NCBI GenBank assembly: GCA_963822255.1
Contig: CAWGGV010000009.1
Span: 930,001 to 994,000, forward strand
Direction of reading: 5' to 3'
DNA: 64,000 bases
From: UBA7803 sp963822255
Lineage (GTDB): Bacteria > Pseudomonadota > Gammaproteobacteria > Pseudomonadales > Azotimanducaceae
Within the stretch, counting starts at the first letter, position 1; each line of letters opens with the position of its first letter. Both the position numbers and the translations under genes were made by a program. Below the pieces are notes generated by a model, which saw only the letters and a program-made list of their open reading frames with translations, was not told where the DNA came from and did no database searches. This document shows, in pieces, positions 55,112 through 64,000 of this stretch.

Positions 55112-55477
55112 ATGGCAAGGATTCTCGTGGTCGACGACTCCCCGGCAGAGGCGCATCATTTCGTCAACGTCCTGGCTCGCCAGGGTCATGAGGTGCTCAC
55201 CGCCAACAGCGGCGAAGACGGCATCGACATGGCCAGCACCGAACAGCCGGACGTCATCCTGATGGACGTCGTCATGCCGGGAGTCAACGGCTTCCAGGCG
55301 ACGCGGCAGATTACCCGGGGCACCAGCACGCGGCACATTCCGGTGATCATCGTCTCCTCCAAGAGCCAGGCTGCGGACCGGGTGTGGGGCGAGCGGCAGG
55401 GCGCCTGTGGCTATCTCACCAAGCCGGTGGACGACCGAACCCTCATTGCCGCCGTCAACGGCGCGCTGGGAGGCTGA
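55112..55477 (+). CDS. pilH: twitching motility response regulator PilH
   Basis: Second CheY-like regulator, 121 residues. ILVVDDSPAEAHHF, phosphoacceptor Asp52 in VILMDVVMPGVNGFQATRQI, Lys in YLTKPVDDRTL. The GERQGACGYLTKP stretch is typical of PilH. AGGAGAGG lies upstream of ATG 55112. Only 4 bases separate it from pilI. Confidence 0.94.
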   Translation: MARILVVDDSPAEAHHFVNVLARQGHEVLTANSGEDGIDMASTEQPDVILMDVVMPGVNGFQATRQITRGTSTRHIPVIIVSSKSQAADRVWGERQGACGYLTKPVDDRTLIAAVNGALGG

Positions 55478-55481
55478 TCAC

Positions 55482-56018
55482 ATGCCCGCCAGCCACGCCT
55501 TCGACGAGCTTCGTCAGATCGAGTCGGCGGCTTTCCGCCATGCCGCGCCGTTGCCGCTCAAGGAGGACGCCCATCCGCAATGGCAGGGCATGGGCTTTCA
55601 GGTTGGCGGCGTGCGGCTGGTTTCCGCCATGGGCGAGATCGGCGAGGTGCTCAAGCTCCCCAAGGTGGCGGCGCTTCCGGGGGTGAAGCCGTGGGTTCTG
55701 GGGGTGGCGAACATTCGCGGCCGACTGATACCGGTGATCGACCTTCATCAGTTCCTGGGCGTCGCTCCGACGCTTCCGACGGCGCAATGGCGGGTGCTCG
55801 TGGTGGAAGACGGCGACATCGCGGCCGGGCTGCTCGTCGAGCAGTCGCTCGGCATGCAGCATTTCTTCGAAGACAGCTTCGAAGAGGCCGGAGGCGAAGC
55901 GCTGGGTGAGCTGCGTCCGTACGTGCGAGGGGCCTTCCGGCATGGAGGCCGCGTTTTTTACGAGGCGCGATTGACGTCGATATTGAGGGACGAGCGGTTC
56001 CTGGACGTCGCGCAATAG
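55482..56018 (+). CDS. pilI: CheW-like adaptor PilI
   Basis: Adaptor coupling the receptor PilJ to the kinase ChpA. 178 residues from ATG 55482. CheW core: GFQVGGVRLVSAMGEIGEVLKLPKVAALPGVKPWVLGVANIRGRLIPVIDLHQFLG. The C-terminus RVFYEARLTSILRDERFLDVAQ is PilI-like. Fourth position in the pilGHIJ order. Confidence 0.93.
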   Translation: MPASHAFDELRQIESAAFRHAAPLPLKEDAHPQWQGMGFQVGGVRLVSAMGEIGEVLKLPKVAALPGVKPWVLGVANIRGRLIPVIDLHQFLGVAPTLPTAQWRVLVVEDGDIAAGLLVEQSLGMQHFFEDSFEEAGGEALGELRPYVRGAFRHGGRVFYEARLTSILRDERFLDVAQ

Positions 56019-56042
56019 ACCAACTAGACGGATTACAGGGAT

Positions 56043-57263
56043 ATGAAACCAGGAAAGTTGTCGCCATTGCTCATGTTCATGATGCTGCTCCTGGCCGCCA
56101 CGATGGCGGGCATGGCGTGGCAGCTGATGATCGGCGAAGCGCTGGTCGCCGAAAACACCGCGCTGTGGTTCGCGGTGGGCGGCATCGTCCTCGTCGCCAT
56201 CATCGCCGTGGTCATCGTGCGTGACACCAGCAATCGGCTCTCGGATCAGGCTGCCCAGAACGAGCGCAACCAGGCAGCCATCCTCCAGCTGCTGGACGAG
56301 ATCGCCGATCTGGCCGAAGGGGATCTGTCCATCAACGCATCGGTGACGGAAAACTTCACGGGCGCCATCGCCGATTCGATAAACTTCGCCATCGACCAGA
56401 TGCGCGGCCTGGTATCGAACATCAACCATCTGTCGGTGCAGGTGGCCAAGGCCGCGTCGGAGACGCAGACGACTGCCAGTGATCTGGCGAGTGCGGCCGA
56501 GAATCAGGCCCGGGAGATCGGAGCCGCTTCGCAGGCCATCAACGAGATGGCGGTATCCATCGACCACGTGTCGTCCAACGCTGCGGAGTCCGCCGCGGTG
56601 GCGGAGCGGGCGGTCGAGATCGCCAACAAGGGCGCCGATGTAGTGCAGGACACGATCAGCGGCATGGACACGATCCGCGGCCAGATTCAGGAAACGGCCA
56701 AGCGGATCAAGCGCCTGGGCGAATCCAGTCAGGAGATCGGCGACATCGTATCGCTCATCAACGACATCGCGGATCAGACCAACATCCTCTCGCTGAACGC
56801 CGCCATCCAGGCGTCCATGGCCGGCGACGCCGGCCGCGGTTTCGCTGTGGTGGCCGACGAGGTGCAGCGCCTGGCGGAACGCTCCTCGGCGGCCACCAAG
56901 CAGATCGCGGCGCTGGTGAAGACCATTCAGACCGACACCAACGAAGCGGTGATCTCGATGGAGCAGACCACCACCGAGGTGGTGAACGGTGCCAAGCGCG
57001 CTCAGGACGCCGGGGTGGCGCTCGAGGAGATCGAGAACGTCTCCACCTCGCTCGCCGAGCTGATTCAGAACATCTCCAATGCGGCACGTCAGCAGGCCGC
57101 GTCGGCCGGCCACGTTTCGAACACCATGAACGTCATTCAGGAGATCACCGTGCAGACGGTGAGCGCCACCGAGCAGACCGCCACCTCCATTGGGAATCTG
57201 GCCAAGATGGCCAACGAGATGCGAGAGTCCGTGGAGGGCTTCAAGCTTCCCGAGCACAACTGA
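56043..57263 (+). CDS. pilJ: methyl-accepting chemotaxis protein PilJ, lacking the periplasmic sensor
   Basis: Chemoreceptor of the Pil-Chp system. 406 residues; P. aeruginosa PilJ is about 680. Here two membrane segments (about 9-30 and 41-60) are separated by only some ten residues, so the paired PilJ sensor domains are absent. From IVRDTSNRL onwards the protein is normal: HAMP-like linker RNQAAILQLLDEIADLAEGDLSIN, then the signalling helix with IGDIVSLINDIADQTNILSLNAAIQASMAGDAGRGFAVVADEVQRLAERS and a C-terminal FKLPE. No frameshift and normal spacing to neighbours, so the short form looks genuine. How it senses surface or pilin input is unclear. Confidence 0.9.
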   Translation: MKPGKLSPLLMFMMLLLAATMAGMAWQLMIGEALVAENTALWFAVGGIVLVAIIAVVIVRDTSNRLSDQAAQNERNQAAILQLLDEIADLAEGDLSINASVTENFTGAIADSINFAIDQMRGLVSNINHLSVQVAKAASETQTTASDLASAAENQAREIGAASQAINEMAVSIDHVSSNAAESAAVAERAVEIANKGADVVQDTISGMDTIRGQIQETAKRIKRLGESSQEIGDIVSLINDIADQTNILSLNAAIQASMAGDAGRGFAVVADEVQRLAERSSAATKQIAALVKTIQTDTNEAVISMEQTTTEVVNGAKRAQDAGVALEEIENVSTSLAELIQNISNAARQQAASAGHVSNTMNVIQEITVQTVSATEQTATSIGNLAKMANEMRESVEGFKLPEHN

Positions 57264-57388
57264 TCGGGCGCGGGTCGCGGAATGCCGACCGGCGAAGAAC
57301 AGATGGCGGTACCGGCGGCCTCCGGGCGCCGATTCCGAACAGGCCGCATCCGGAAGGTGCGGCCCGGGCGATAGGACCAGGGATTCGT

Positions 57389-60300
57389 ATGGCCATTAGC
57401 CGAGAACGTTTCGCCCTCGACTGGATCGTGGGTGAGTTGCTGGAGACCTTGAACACGGCCCGTTCGGGTCTCGAGGCGTACGCCGACGCATTGGACGGTG
57501 GCGGTCCGGGCTCCGGCGCCGATGCGCTGCGGTCCTGCGTCGCCGGCCTGCACCAGGTGCACGGCACGCTGGTGATGCTCGAGCTCAAGGGCGTCACGAT
57601 GCTGGCCGACCATCTCCAGCGCCTGGCCGATCAGGTGAGTGCCGGCGAGGTCGCGGACGTCACCGGCGCCTGCCAGGTCCTGATGCAGGGGATTCTCGAG
57701 CTGCCAGCGCACCTCGAGGAGTTGCAGACCGGCATGCCCGACTCCGAAACGTCGATGCTGCCGACGATCAACGAGCTGCGGCGGCATCTCGGGGAGCCCG
57801 CCCTCGAACAGGCCGGCAGCAGCGTCAACCTTCACCGGCTGGCGGACGAATCGGCCATTCGCCGGTTCGAGTCCATCGATGGCGTCGACAAGACGCGGAA
57901 GATACGGGCCGCCTATCAACAGGTGCTGCTGACGGTGCTGAAGGGCGGCGACCTGCGCCCTGCCGTGGGGACGCTGCGCAAAATCGCCCATGGCATGGCA
58001 AGGCTGTGTGAAGCCACGCCGTTCGCCGCCCAGTGGCAGGCGTTCGGAGAGTTCGTCGAGAGCCTGGCTCTTACGCCCGTGGAGTCTGCGAGCCTGGATG
58101 GCGCCGCGGTGAAGCTGCTGCGCCGGGTGGACTCGGAGATCCGCGAGATTGCCCGGTCCGGCTCCAAGTCCCTGCGTCGGCCCGTGTCCATCCACGTGGT
58201 CCGCCAGCTGGTCGAAGCGGCCGCCGAGCGCGGCCGACAAAGTTCGTTGCTGGACGAGCTGAGCAGCGCCGCCGCCCGGGGCGGGCAGTCGGATGCCCTG
58301 TCGCTGTCGGGGCGTCAGGCCATGGTCAGCGCCGCCAAAGCCCTGCGCGAGGAGCTGGGCACGGTCAAGGATCGTCTGGACCTGTTCGTGCGCGGCGGCG
58401 CCCAGAGCCAGGAGCTCGGCGCCCTGCTCCCGTCTTTGAAGCAGATCGGCAGCACGCTGTCGCTGCTGGGCTTCGAGAGCTCGAAGAGCATCGTTCTGGA
58501 CCAGGTGGAGACCCTGGGGTCGGCGGTGAGCTCCGGCCGCCTCGACGAGAATACGATTCTCAGCGTCGCTGGCGCGCTGGTCCAGGTGGACGAAAGCCTC
58601 GCAAGCCTCACCCAGAGCGGCAAGGGCGAGGTGGAGGAGATCGCCGACGAAGCGCAACGCGCAGTGGCCCGGCAGACCCGGGAAGGTCTCGAGCAGGTCA
58701 AGCAGTCCATCGTCGATTACATATCCTCCCAGTGGGACGTCCGTCATCTCCAGGAGGCACCGGGTCAGCTGCAGAGCATTGCCGGAGCGCTCCGGATGAT
58801 TCCGCTGGCTCAGGCAGCTGATCAGGTGGCGCGCTGCCACGAGTATCTGAGCGGGAGGCTGCTCGCCGGCTACGTGCCCCCCTGGGACGAGCTCGATTGC
58901 CTGGCCGACGTACTGTCCGGCATCGACTACTACCTGGAACGGCTGGGGAGCGACAAGCCGAGCGGCGCCGACGACATCCTCGACGTGGTCCAGCGAAGCC
59001 TGGAAGGTCTGTCGGCAGCCAACAGCACGGAGGCGACGGCTTCGCCCGAAGTGGTCGCGGACCCGGTGCCCGCCCCCGCCGACAGCGCGAACCAGGCGTT
59101 CACTGCGCCGGCTGCGCCGCACAGCGACCTACCCGAAGGGCCTCAGGATTCCGACCAGACGCTGGGCAGCGCCGGACAGGTGGACGCATCCGCCGTCGGC
59201 CCCGGCCAGGAACCGGCATTGCCGCTGGAAGCGGACGAAGATTTCGATCTCGCGAGCCCCCTGTTCGACGAGATATCGGGCGGGACCGAGGCAGACGATG
59301 AGCCGGCGAGCGGCTCCACCGTTGACGCGGCGGATCACGAGTGGGAGCTCGAGCTCGACGAGCCGGCGCAGATCGAAGCCGGCGCGCCCGGATCGCCGGC
59401 GGACGACCGCCGGGAGCCGGTGGATGTCTCCTCGGCAGCGGACCCGCTCGATGCCGCCCTCGACGACCTGATCGGAGAACGCCGACAAGCCGCGGCCGCA
59501 CGGCACGAGGCGCCTGGCGGCAAGCCTGACGGCAAGCCTGACGGCAAGCCTGACGGCAAGCCTTTCAATGTGATCGCGTGGCCGGCTGACCGGTCGCAGC
59601 CGGTCGCCGGCGCGGCTCGGCAAGCCGAGAGCGAATGGCAAGCCGAGGTCGAATTGGAAGCCGACGCCGAACCGGACGCCGACGCGGCGCCCGCCGGTGC
59701 CGAGCCGGAGGCCGCGGTAGCAGTGGACTCGCTGCCCCCGGCCGTCAGCAGTGGAGCCGGTCCCGGTGTTGCGACCACACTGGCGGACGCGTTCGAGGCC
59801 GACGAGGAGATCGTCGAGATCTTCGTGGAGGAAGTCGACGAGGTGCTCGCCACCGTGGACGAGCAGCTGGACCCCTGGACGTGGAACCTCTCCGGCGAAC
59901 GCCCGCTGGGCGAGATCCGCCGCGCCTTCCACACCCTGAAGGGCAGCGGGCGGATGGTGGGCGCCAACGTGCTCGGCGAGCTCGCCTGGTCGGTGGAGAA
60001 CATGCTGAACCGGGTGATCGACGGCACGGTGACGCCGACGGCCGAGTTTGTGACGGTGGTGCGCGAAGCCCGCGCTCTCACGCCGCAGCTCAAGGAGGCT
60101 TTCGGACGCCGCTCCACGGCGGACATGACGGGTGTCGCCCGGATCATGGAACAGGCGGACGTGCTGGCGTCCGGAGGGAGCCTGGAGGACACCGCCGCGG
60201 CGGACACCGTCTCGGGGCTGCCGGCTGATCAGCACGAGGCGGATCCGTTCTCTGCCGCAGCGGCCGCTGAAGCATCGGCCGCTGAAGCATCGGCCGCTGA

Positions 60301-63300
60301 AGCATCGGCCGCTGAAGCATCGGCCGCTGAAGCAGCGGACGACGACCGGTCGCTGTTCCTCGGCGAGGCAGAATCCCACCTGGGCAATCTACAGATCGCG
60401 TGCCGGGACGGCGGCTTCGCGCTGAGCGACGAGGTCATGCGGGCATTGCATACCCTGTCCGGCAGTGCCGCCATGGCCGGCGCGGCCGGTGTGGGCGAGC
60501 TCGCCGCCCCGGCCTACGAGCTGGCTCAAGCCCTCTACAGGCCCGGGGCGCAGGTGACCCTGACCGGTGAGCCCGGCGAGTTCTTCCGCGAGGCCACGGC
60601 GGCGCTGGTGGCCATGGTCGAAGAGATGCGGGCCGGACGGGAGCCCGAAGATGCGTTCCAGCTCATTGCCGACGCCGACCGCCTGCTGGCGGAGTTCGAG
60701 CCCACCGTGGGTGGGAGCGCCCTGCTGGGCCTGACGGCGCTGAACGTTCTGAGCCGGGCCGGCGACCTGCTGGACGGCTGGCGGGAAGGCGCCGTGGACA
60801 TGGCGTTGGCGGACGATGTTCGGGAGGCGCTCGCCGAGGTGGAACGGGTCGCTCGCGCGGAGGGCCAGACCCCGGTGACGACCTTGGCGGGGGCTCTGCT
60901 GAGCGCCCACGAGCGCTTCGAGTTCGACACCCTCAACGAGCAGGTCGGCGGCACCTTCCGGGACGCCCACGAGGTTCTGCTGGCCCAGTTCGATGCCCTG
61001 GCCGCGGATCAGACGCCGCCGGCCGCCGCTGCGCTGTGCGCTGCGCTGGACGACCTGCAGCCGTCGCTGTCGGCGGGCGATGAAGCGGACGACGGCAACG
61101 AGCTGTCGCTGGAGGTGGCCGTCACCCCGGACGAGACGGCCGACGAGATTCCCGCCGAGGCAGCCAATGCCGCCGAGGGGTGGGCTGGCCCGGCGGCGTT
61201 GACGGACGACGACTTCGATCTGGACCTGGACGCCGGGGCGCTGCCCGAAGCGGACCAGCTCGAGTGGACGGCCCCTGGGCAGGCTCCGCCGGCGGCGGAA
61301 TCCGCACCGGAGGTAGCCGCGAGGGCCGAGTCGTCCGAGCCCGCGCCGGAGCTGGCCGTAAGCGCCGGGCCATCCGAGCCCGCATCGGCGGCGGAGCCGT
61401 CAGCGGGCGGACCGATATTGCTGCCGGACGAGGTGGACGAAGAGATCATCGGCGTCTTCTTCGAAGAGGCCGACGAGATCCTCGAGGCTCTCGACCACGG
61501 CATCAACGACTGGGCCGACGACCCGGCGAATCGGCTGCACCTGGAGAACCTGCTGCGCGGGCTGCACACCCTGAAAGGGGGCGCCCGGTTGTCGGGGCTG
61601 GTCCGGCTCGGCGACGAGACCCACGAGTTCGAGTCGTACCTCATCGACTTCCAGGAGAGCGATCGGCTCGCAGATACCGGGGTCTTCGACGAGTTGCACG
61701 CCCGCTACGACGCGTTGGCCGCCCTGCTCGGCCGCACCAAGGCCGAGGTCGCCGGTGAAGTGCCGGCCGTGGAGGAGGCGCTCTCGAAGCCGGGGCCGTC
61801 GGCCGCCGCAGCAGGGAGCGCGCCGGATCCGGCAGCCGAAGCGCCTGCCGCTGGCGGGCGTGCCGAACCCGAGCTCGACGTTCCTGCCGAGCTCGGCCAG
61901 CCGGTCGGCGCCGAGGTGCCGGCTGTGCCCGGCAACGTGGCGCCGCTGCGCGCGCGGTCGTTGGAAGCGGCCGACCCGCCGGTCGAGGCAGCCCGTCTGC
62001 AGGAGACCGCCGATCCGGAGAATGGAGACGGTCCGCGGGATCGACTCCGTCTCAAGGAAGCTGGGCAGGAAGCCGTCGCCACCCACGGCCGCGCGGCCCA
62101 GGAGATGGTGCGGGTGGGGGCGGGCGTGCTGGAGACGTTGGTCAATCTGGCCGGCGAGAGCAGCATCATCCGCGCCCGCGTCGAGCAGGGAATGGGCGAT
62201 TTCACCGCCGCCCTGGACGAGATGGAGACCACCATCGAACGCCTGCGCGAACAGCTCCGGCGCCTGGAAATGGAGACCGAAGCGCAGATCGTGTTCCGCC
62301 AGGAGCGGGTCGACGGGCCGAGCTACGAGGACTTCGATCCCCTGGAGATGGACCGGTATTCCCGGCTTCAGCAGCTCTCGCGGTCCTTGAGCGAGAGCGC
62401 CTCCGACATGCTCGATCTGAAGGAGACCCTGCTGTCCAGAGCCCGCGACGCCGAGACCTTGCTGCTGCAGCAGGCTCGGGTGCACACCGAGCTTCAGGAA
62501 GGCCTCATGCGCAGCCGTATGGTGCCGTTCAACCGTCTGTTGCCGCGGCTCAAGCGCACGGTCCGGCAGGTGGCGAAGGAGCTCGGTAAAGACGTGGAGA
62601 TGCGGGCCGTCAACGTCGAGGGAGAGCTTGACCGGACCTTGCTCGAGCGCATGGTCCCGCCGCTCGAGCACATGCTCCGCAACGCCGTGGATCACGGCAT
62701 CGAGAGCGCCGAGCTGCGCCGTGCCAGAGGCAAGGCGGCAGCCGGTCAGATCGAGCTCCGGCTGTCTCGCGAAGGCGGCGACGTGGTGATCGAGATCAGC
62801 GACGACGGTGCCGGCATCGACGTGGAGCGGGTACGGACAAAGGCCATCGAGCGTGGACTCATGGCGGCAGATGCCAATCTGCGCGACGATGAGGTCACCC
62901 AGTTCGTGCTGGCGCCGGGTTTCTCGACGGCGCAGTCGGTAACCCAGATCTCCGGGCGCGGCGTGGGCATGGACGTGGTCCACAGCGAGGTCAAGCAGCT
63001 CGGCGGCAGCATCAACATCCTCTCCCAGCCGGGCCAGGGTACTCGATTCGTCGTGCGGGTTCCCTTCACCGTGTCGGTGAACCGCGCGCTGATGGTGTCC
63101 GTCGGCGAGGACCTCTACGCGATTCCGCTGAACACCATCGAAGGCATCGTGCTGCTGTCCCACGACGAGCTAGAGCAGCTCTACGCACCGGACGGCAGCA
63201 CGTTCGAGTACGCCGGCGTCTCCTACCGCGTTCAGTACCTGGGGAGTTTTCTGGGCCGCGAATTTCACGCCCAGCCCATGCAGGGATCGGTGCCCGTGGT

Positions 63301-63895
63301 GCTGGTACGCTCGGGCGAGCATGCCGTCGCCGTGCACGTGAACGGCGTTCAGGGCAGCCGCGAGATCGTGGTCAAGAGCCTGGGGCCGCAGTTCGCCGGC
63401 GTCGGCGGCATCTCCGGGGCCACCATACTCGGTGACGGCAGCGTGGTGGTGATTCTGGACCTCCTGGCGCTGATCCGCACCCAGAGCGGCGGGCTCGGCG
63501 GGGCGCAGCGCCAGCTTTCCCGCGCTCCCCGCACTCGCTGCGTCATGGTGGTGGACGACTCCGTCACCGTGCGCAAGGTCACCTCGCGGCTGCTGGAGCG
63601 CCAGGGCATGGACGTGGTGGTGGCCAAGGACGGCGTCGAAGCAATCTCGCTGCTGCAGGAACGCCGTCCCGACGTGATGCTGCTGGACATCGAGATGCCG
63701 CGTATGGACGGTTTCGAGGTGTTGCGCCAGGTGCGCCACGACGAGCGGCTGAAGGATCTTCCCATCGTGATGATCAGCTCGCGGACGGGCAGCAAGCACC
63801 AGGACCGGGCCGCCGATCTCGGCGTCAACTGTTTCCTGGGCAAGCCGTTCCAGGAGAACGAGCTGCTTGCGACCATCGACGAGCTGGTGGACTGA
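57389..63895 (+). CDS. chpA: hybrid CheA-type histidine kinase ChpA/PilL
   Basis: Giant kinase of the Pil-Chp system, 2168 residues (P. aeruginosa ChpA about 2470). Order: degenerate HPt-like N-terminus (LHQVHGTLVML, His55/His58); a long helical region; HPt domains with HTLKGS (His848), HTLSGS (His1021) and HTLKGG (His1393); CheA dimerisation helices from about 1570; ATPase with N-box LEHMLRNAVDHG (about 1758), G1 DDGAGI (about 1804), G2 GRGVGMDVV (about 1856); a CheW-like domain (about 1900-2030); and a C-terminal receiver with Asp2100 (LLDIEMPRMDGF). Linkers are Ala/Glu/Asp-rich and carry tandem repeats (KPDG and ASAAE). 125 bases after pilJ. Confidence 0.95.
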   Translation: MAISRERFALDWIVGELLETLNTARSGLEAYADALDGGGPGSGADALRSCVAGLHQVHGTLVMLELKGVTMLADHLQRLADQVSAGEVADVTGACQVLMQGILELPAHLEELQTGMPDSETSMLPTINELRRHLGEPALEQAGSSVNLHRLADESAIRRFESIDGVDKTRKIRAAYQQVLLTVLKGGDLRPAVGTLRKIAHGMARLCEATPFAAQWQAFGEFVESLALTPVESASLDGAAVKLLRRVDSEIREIARSGSKSLRRPVSIHVVRQLVEAAAERGRQSSLLDELSSAAARGGQSDALSLSGRQAMVSAAKALREELGTVKDRLDLFVRGGAQSQELGALLPSLKQIGSTLSLLGFESSKSIVLDQVETLGSAVSSGRLDENTILSVAGALVQVDESLASLTQSGKGEVEEIADEAQRAVARQTREGLEQVKQSIVDYISSQWDVRHLQEAPGQLQSIAGALRMIPLAQAADQVARCHEYLSGRLLAGYVPPWDELDCLADVLSGIDYYLERLGSDKPSGADDILDVVQRSLEGLSAANSTEATASPEVVADPVPAPADSANQAFTAPAAPHSDLPEGPQDSDQTLGSAGQVDASAVGPGQEPALPLEADEDFDLASPLFDEISGGTEADDEPASGSTVDAADHEWELELDEPAQIEAGAPGSPADDRREPVDVSSAADPLDAALDDLIGERRQAAAARHEAPGGKPDGKPDGKPDGKPFNVIAWPADRSQPVAGAARQAESEWQAEVELEADAEPDADAAPAGAEPEAAVAVDSLPPAVSSGAGPGVATTLADAFEADEEIVEIFVEEVDEVLATVDEQLDPWTWNLSGERPLGEIRRAFHTLKGSGRMVGANVLGELAWSVENMLNRVIDGTVTPTAEFVTVVREARALTPQLKEAFGRRSTADMTGVARIMEQADVLASGGSLEDTAAADTVSGLPADQHEADPFSAAAAAEASAAEASAAEASAAEASAAEAADDDRSLFLGEAESHLGNLQIACRDGGFALSDEVMRALHTLSGSAAMAGAAGVGELAAPAYELAQALYRPGAQVTLTGEPGEFFREATAALVAMVEEMRAGREPEDAFQLIADADRLLAEFEPTVGGSALLGLTALNVLSRAGDLLDGWREGAVDMALADDVREALAEVERVARAEGQTPVTTLAGALLSAHERFEFDTLNEQVGGTFRDAHEVLLAQFDALAADQTPPAAAALCAALDDLQPSLSAGDEADDGNELSLEVAVTPDETADEIPAEAANAAEGWAGPAALTDDDFDLDLDAGALPEADQLEWTAPGQAPPAAESAPEVAARAESSEPAPELAVSAGPSEPASAAEPSAGGPILLPDEVDEEIIGVFFEEADEILEALDHGINDWADDPANRLHLENLLRGLHTLKGGARLSGLVRLGDETHEFESYLIDFQESDRLADTGVFDELHARYDALAALLGRTKAEVAGEVPAVEEALSKPGPSAAAAGSAPDPAAEAPAAGGRAEPELDVPAELGQPVGAEVPAVPGNVAPLRARSLEAADPPVEAARLQETADPENGDGPRDRLRLKEAGQEAVATHGRAAQEMVRVGAGVLETLVNLAGESSIIRARVEQGMGDFTAALDEMETTIERLREQLRRLEMETEAQIVFRQERVDGPSYEDFDPLEMDRYSRLQQLSRSLSESASDMLDLKETLLSRARDAETLLLQQARVHTELQEGLMRSRMVPFNRLLPRLKRTVRQVAKELGKDVEMRAVNVEGELDRTLLERMVPPLEHMLRNAVDHGIESAELRRARGKAAAGQIELRLSREGGDVVIEISDDGAGIDVERVRTKAIERGLMAADANLRDDEVTQFVLAPGFSTAQSVTQISGRGVGMDVVHSEVKQLGGSINILSQPGQGTRFVVRVPFTVSVNRALMVSVGEDLYAIPLNTIEGIVLLSHDELEQLYAPDGSTFEYAGVSYRVQYLGSFLGREFHAQPMQGSVPVVLVRSGEHAVAVHVNGVQGSREIVVKSLGPQFAGVGGISGATILGDGSVVVILDLLALIRTQSGGLGGAQRQLSRAPRTRCVMVVDDSVTVRKVTSRLLERQGMDVVVAKDGVEAISLLQERRPDVMLLDIEMPRMDGFEVLRQVRHDERLKDLPIVMISSRTGSKHQDRAADLGVNCFLGKPFQENELLATIDELVD
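59519..59563 (+). repeat. 12-base tandem repeat inside chpA
   Basis: GGCAAGCCTGAC repeated 3.75 times, encoding (GKPD)n in an interdomain linker. Perfect copies suggest recent expansion. Confidence 0.92.
60261..60335 (+). repeat. 15-base tandem repeat inside chpA
   Basis: CGGCCGCTGAAGCAT occurs four times, followed by a fifth copy ending CAG; encodes (SAAEA)n in the linker between the second and third HPt-type domains. Copy number changes would keep the frame. Confidence 0.92.
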
Positions 63896-63908
63896 GGTGA
63901 GCTGAACC

Positions 63909-64000
63909 ATGACGACGGCGGCTCGAGTGGCCCAAGAACCTGGCGAACTTTCCTGCGTGCTGATTCCGCTTCTGGAGGGCCGGCAGTTGCTGTTGCCCAG
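63909..64000 (+). CDS. CheW-like protein, 5' part (ChpC-like)
   Basis: ATG 63909 lies 13 bases after the chpA stop, with GAGGTGAG in between. The 30 residues visible (…GELSCVLIPLLEGRQLLLP) match the first strands of a CheW domain, like ChpC at this position in other Pil-Chp operons. Runs off the window. chpB (the methylesterase found next in P. aeruginosa) is not between. Confidence 0.6.
   Translation, partial: MTTAARVAQEPGELSCVLIPLLEGRQLLLP

Noticed and set aside
60261..60335. CRISPR-like array in chpA
   Set aside because: Units are directly adjacent with no spacers and stay in the chpA reading frame; a coding tandem repeat.

Overview
The window is a dense, high-GC stretch of chromosome from a gammaproteobacterium outside the Enterobacterales. 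Almost every gene is a housekeeping gene, and their order closely matches, from memory, two origin-proximal blocks of Pseudomonas aeruginosa: atp-glmU-glmS-uvrD-ubiA-rubA-HDOD-recG-ridA-spoT-rpoZ-gmk-yicC-rph-pyrE-slmA-argB-algC-coaBC-radC-rpmB-rpmG, then mutM-coaD-rsmD-ftsYEX-rpoH-trmB-hemW-rdgB-metWX-yggT-proC-yggS-pilTU-ruvX-yqgE-tonB-gshB-pilGHIJ-chpA. Here the blocks are joined and compacted. I cannot assign a genus; an early-branching gammaproteobacterial order (Chromatiales- or Nevskiales-like) is an inference only.

Layout. 1-6034: F-type ATP synthase operon from the 3' part of atpB to atpC. 6171-8344: glmU and a badly damaged glmS (amino-sugar and peptidoglycan precursors). 8449-10641: uvrD. 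10725-15732: the only accessory-looking insert, a split TRAP transporter (dctP on plus, dctM and dctQ on minus) with a crotonase and an amidohydrolase. 15729-19632: ubiA, rubredoxin, an acidic amino-acid/dicarboxylate symporter and a YbaK-HDOD protein. 19719-28035: recG, ridA, spoT, rpoZ, gmk, yicC, rph, pyrE. 28022-35571: a DUF4124 protein, slmA, argB, an algC-type mutase with a membrane sensor half, coaBC, radC, rpmB, rpmG. 35625-42179: mutM, a small membrane protein, coaD, rsmD, ftsYEX, rpoH (preceded by a sigma-E-like promoter) and a DUF423 protein. 42197-49051: trmB, hemW, rdgB, DUF4426, metW, metX, yggT, proC, yggS. 49246-64000: twitching motility: pilT, pilU, then ruvX-yqgE-tonB-gshB on minus and pilG-pilH-pilI-pilJ-chpA on plus, with the start of a CheW-like gene at the edge.

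Most unusual. (1) Conserved essential genes carry small indels (atpB, atpE and atpA each gain one base; glmS loses one base and about 1 kb; the algC mutase changes frame; metW has no stop of its own). This suggests a draft-quality assembly, possibly with some real decay. (2) PilJ is about 406 residues and has essentially no periplasmic domain. (3) dut is absent from its usual place between coaBC and algC. (4) Two membrane-transport genes seem to start at CTG. (5) Four short tandem repeats with unit lengths in multiples of three occur, three of them inside coding sequence. No CRISPR array, IS element, rRNA or tRNA was seen, and no stretch over 300 bases lacks a gene. No clearly new multigene system was found; the nearest candidates are the split TRAP cluster and the sensorless Pil-Chp pathway.
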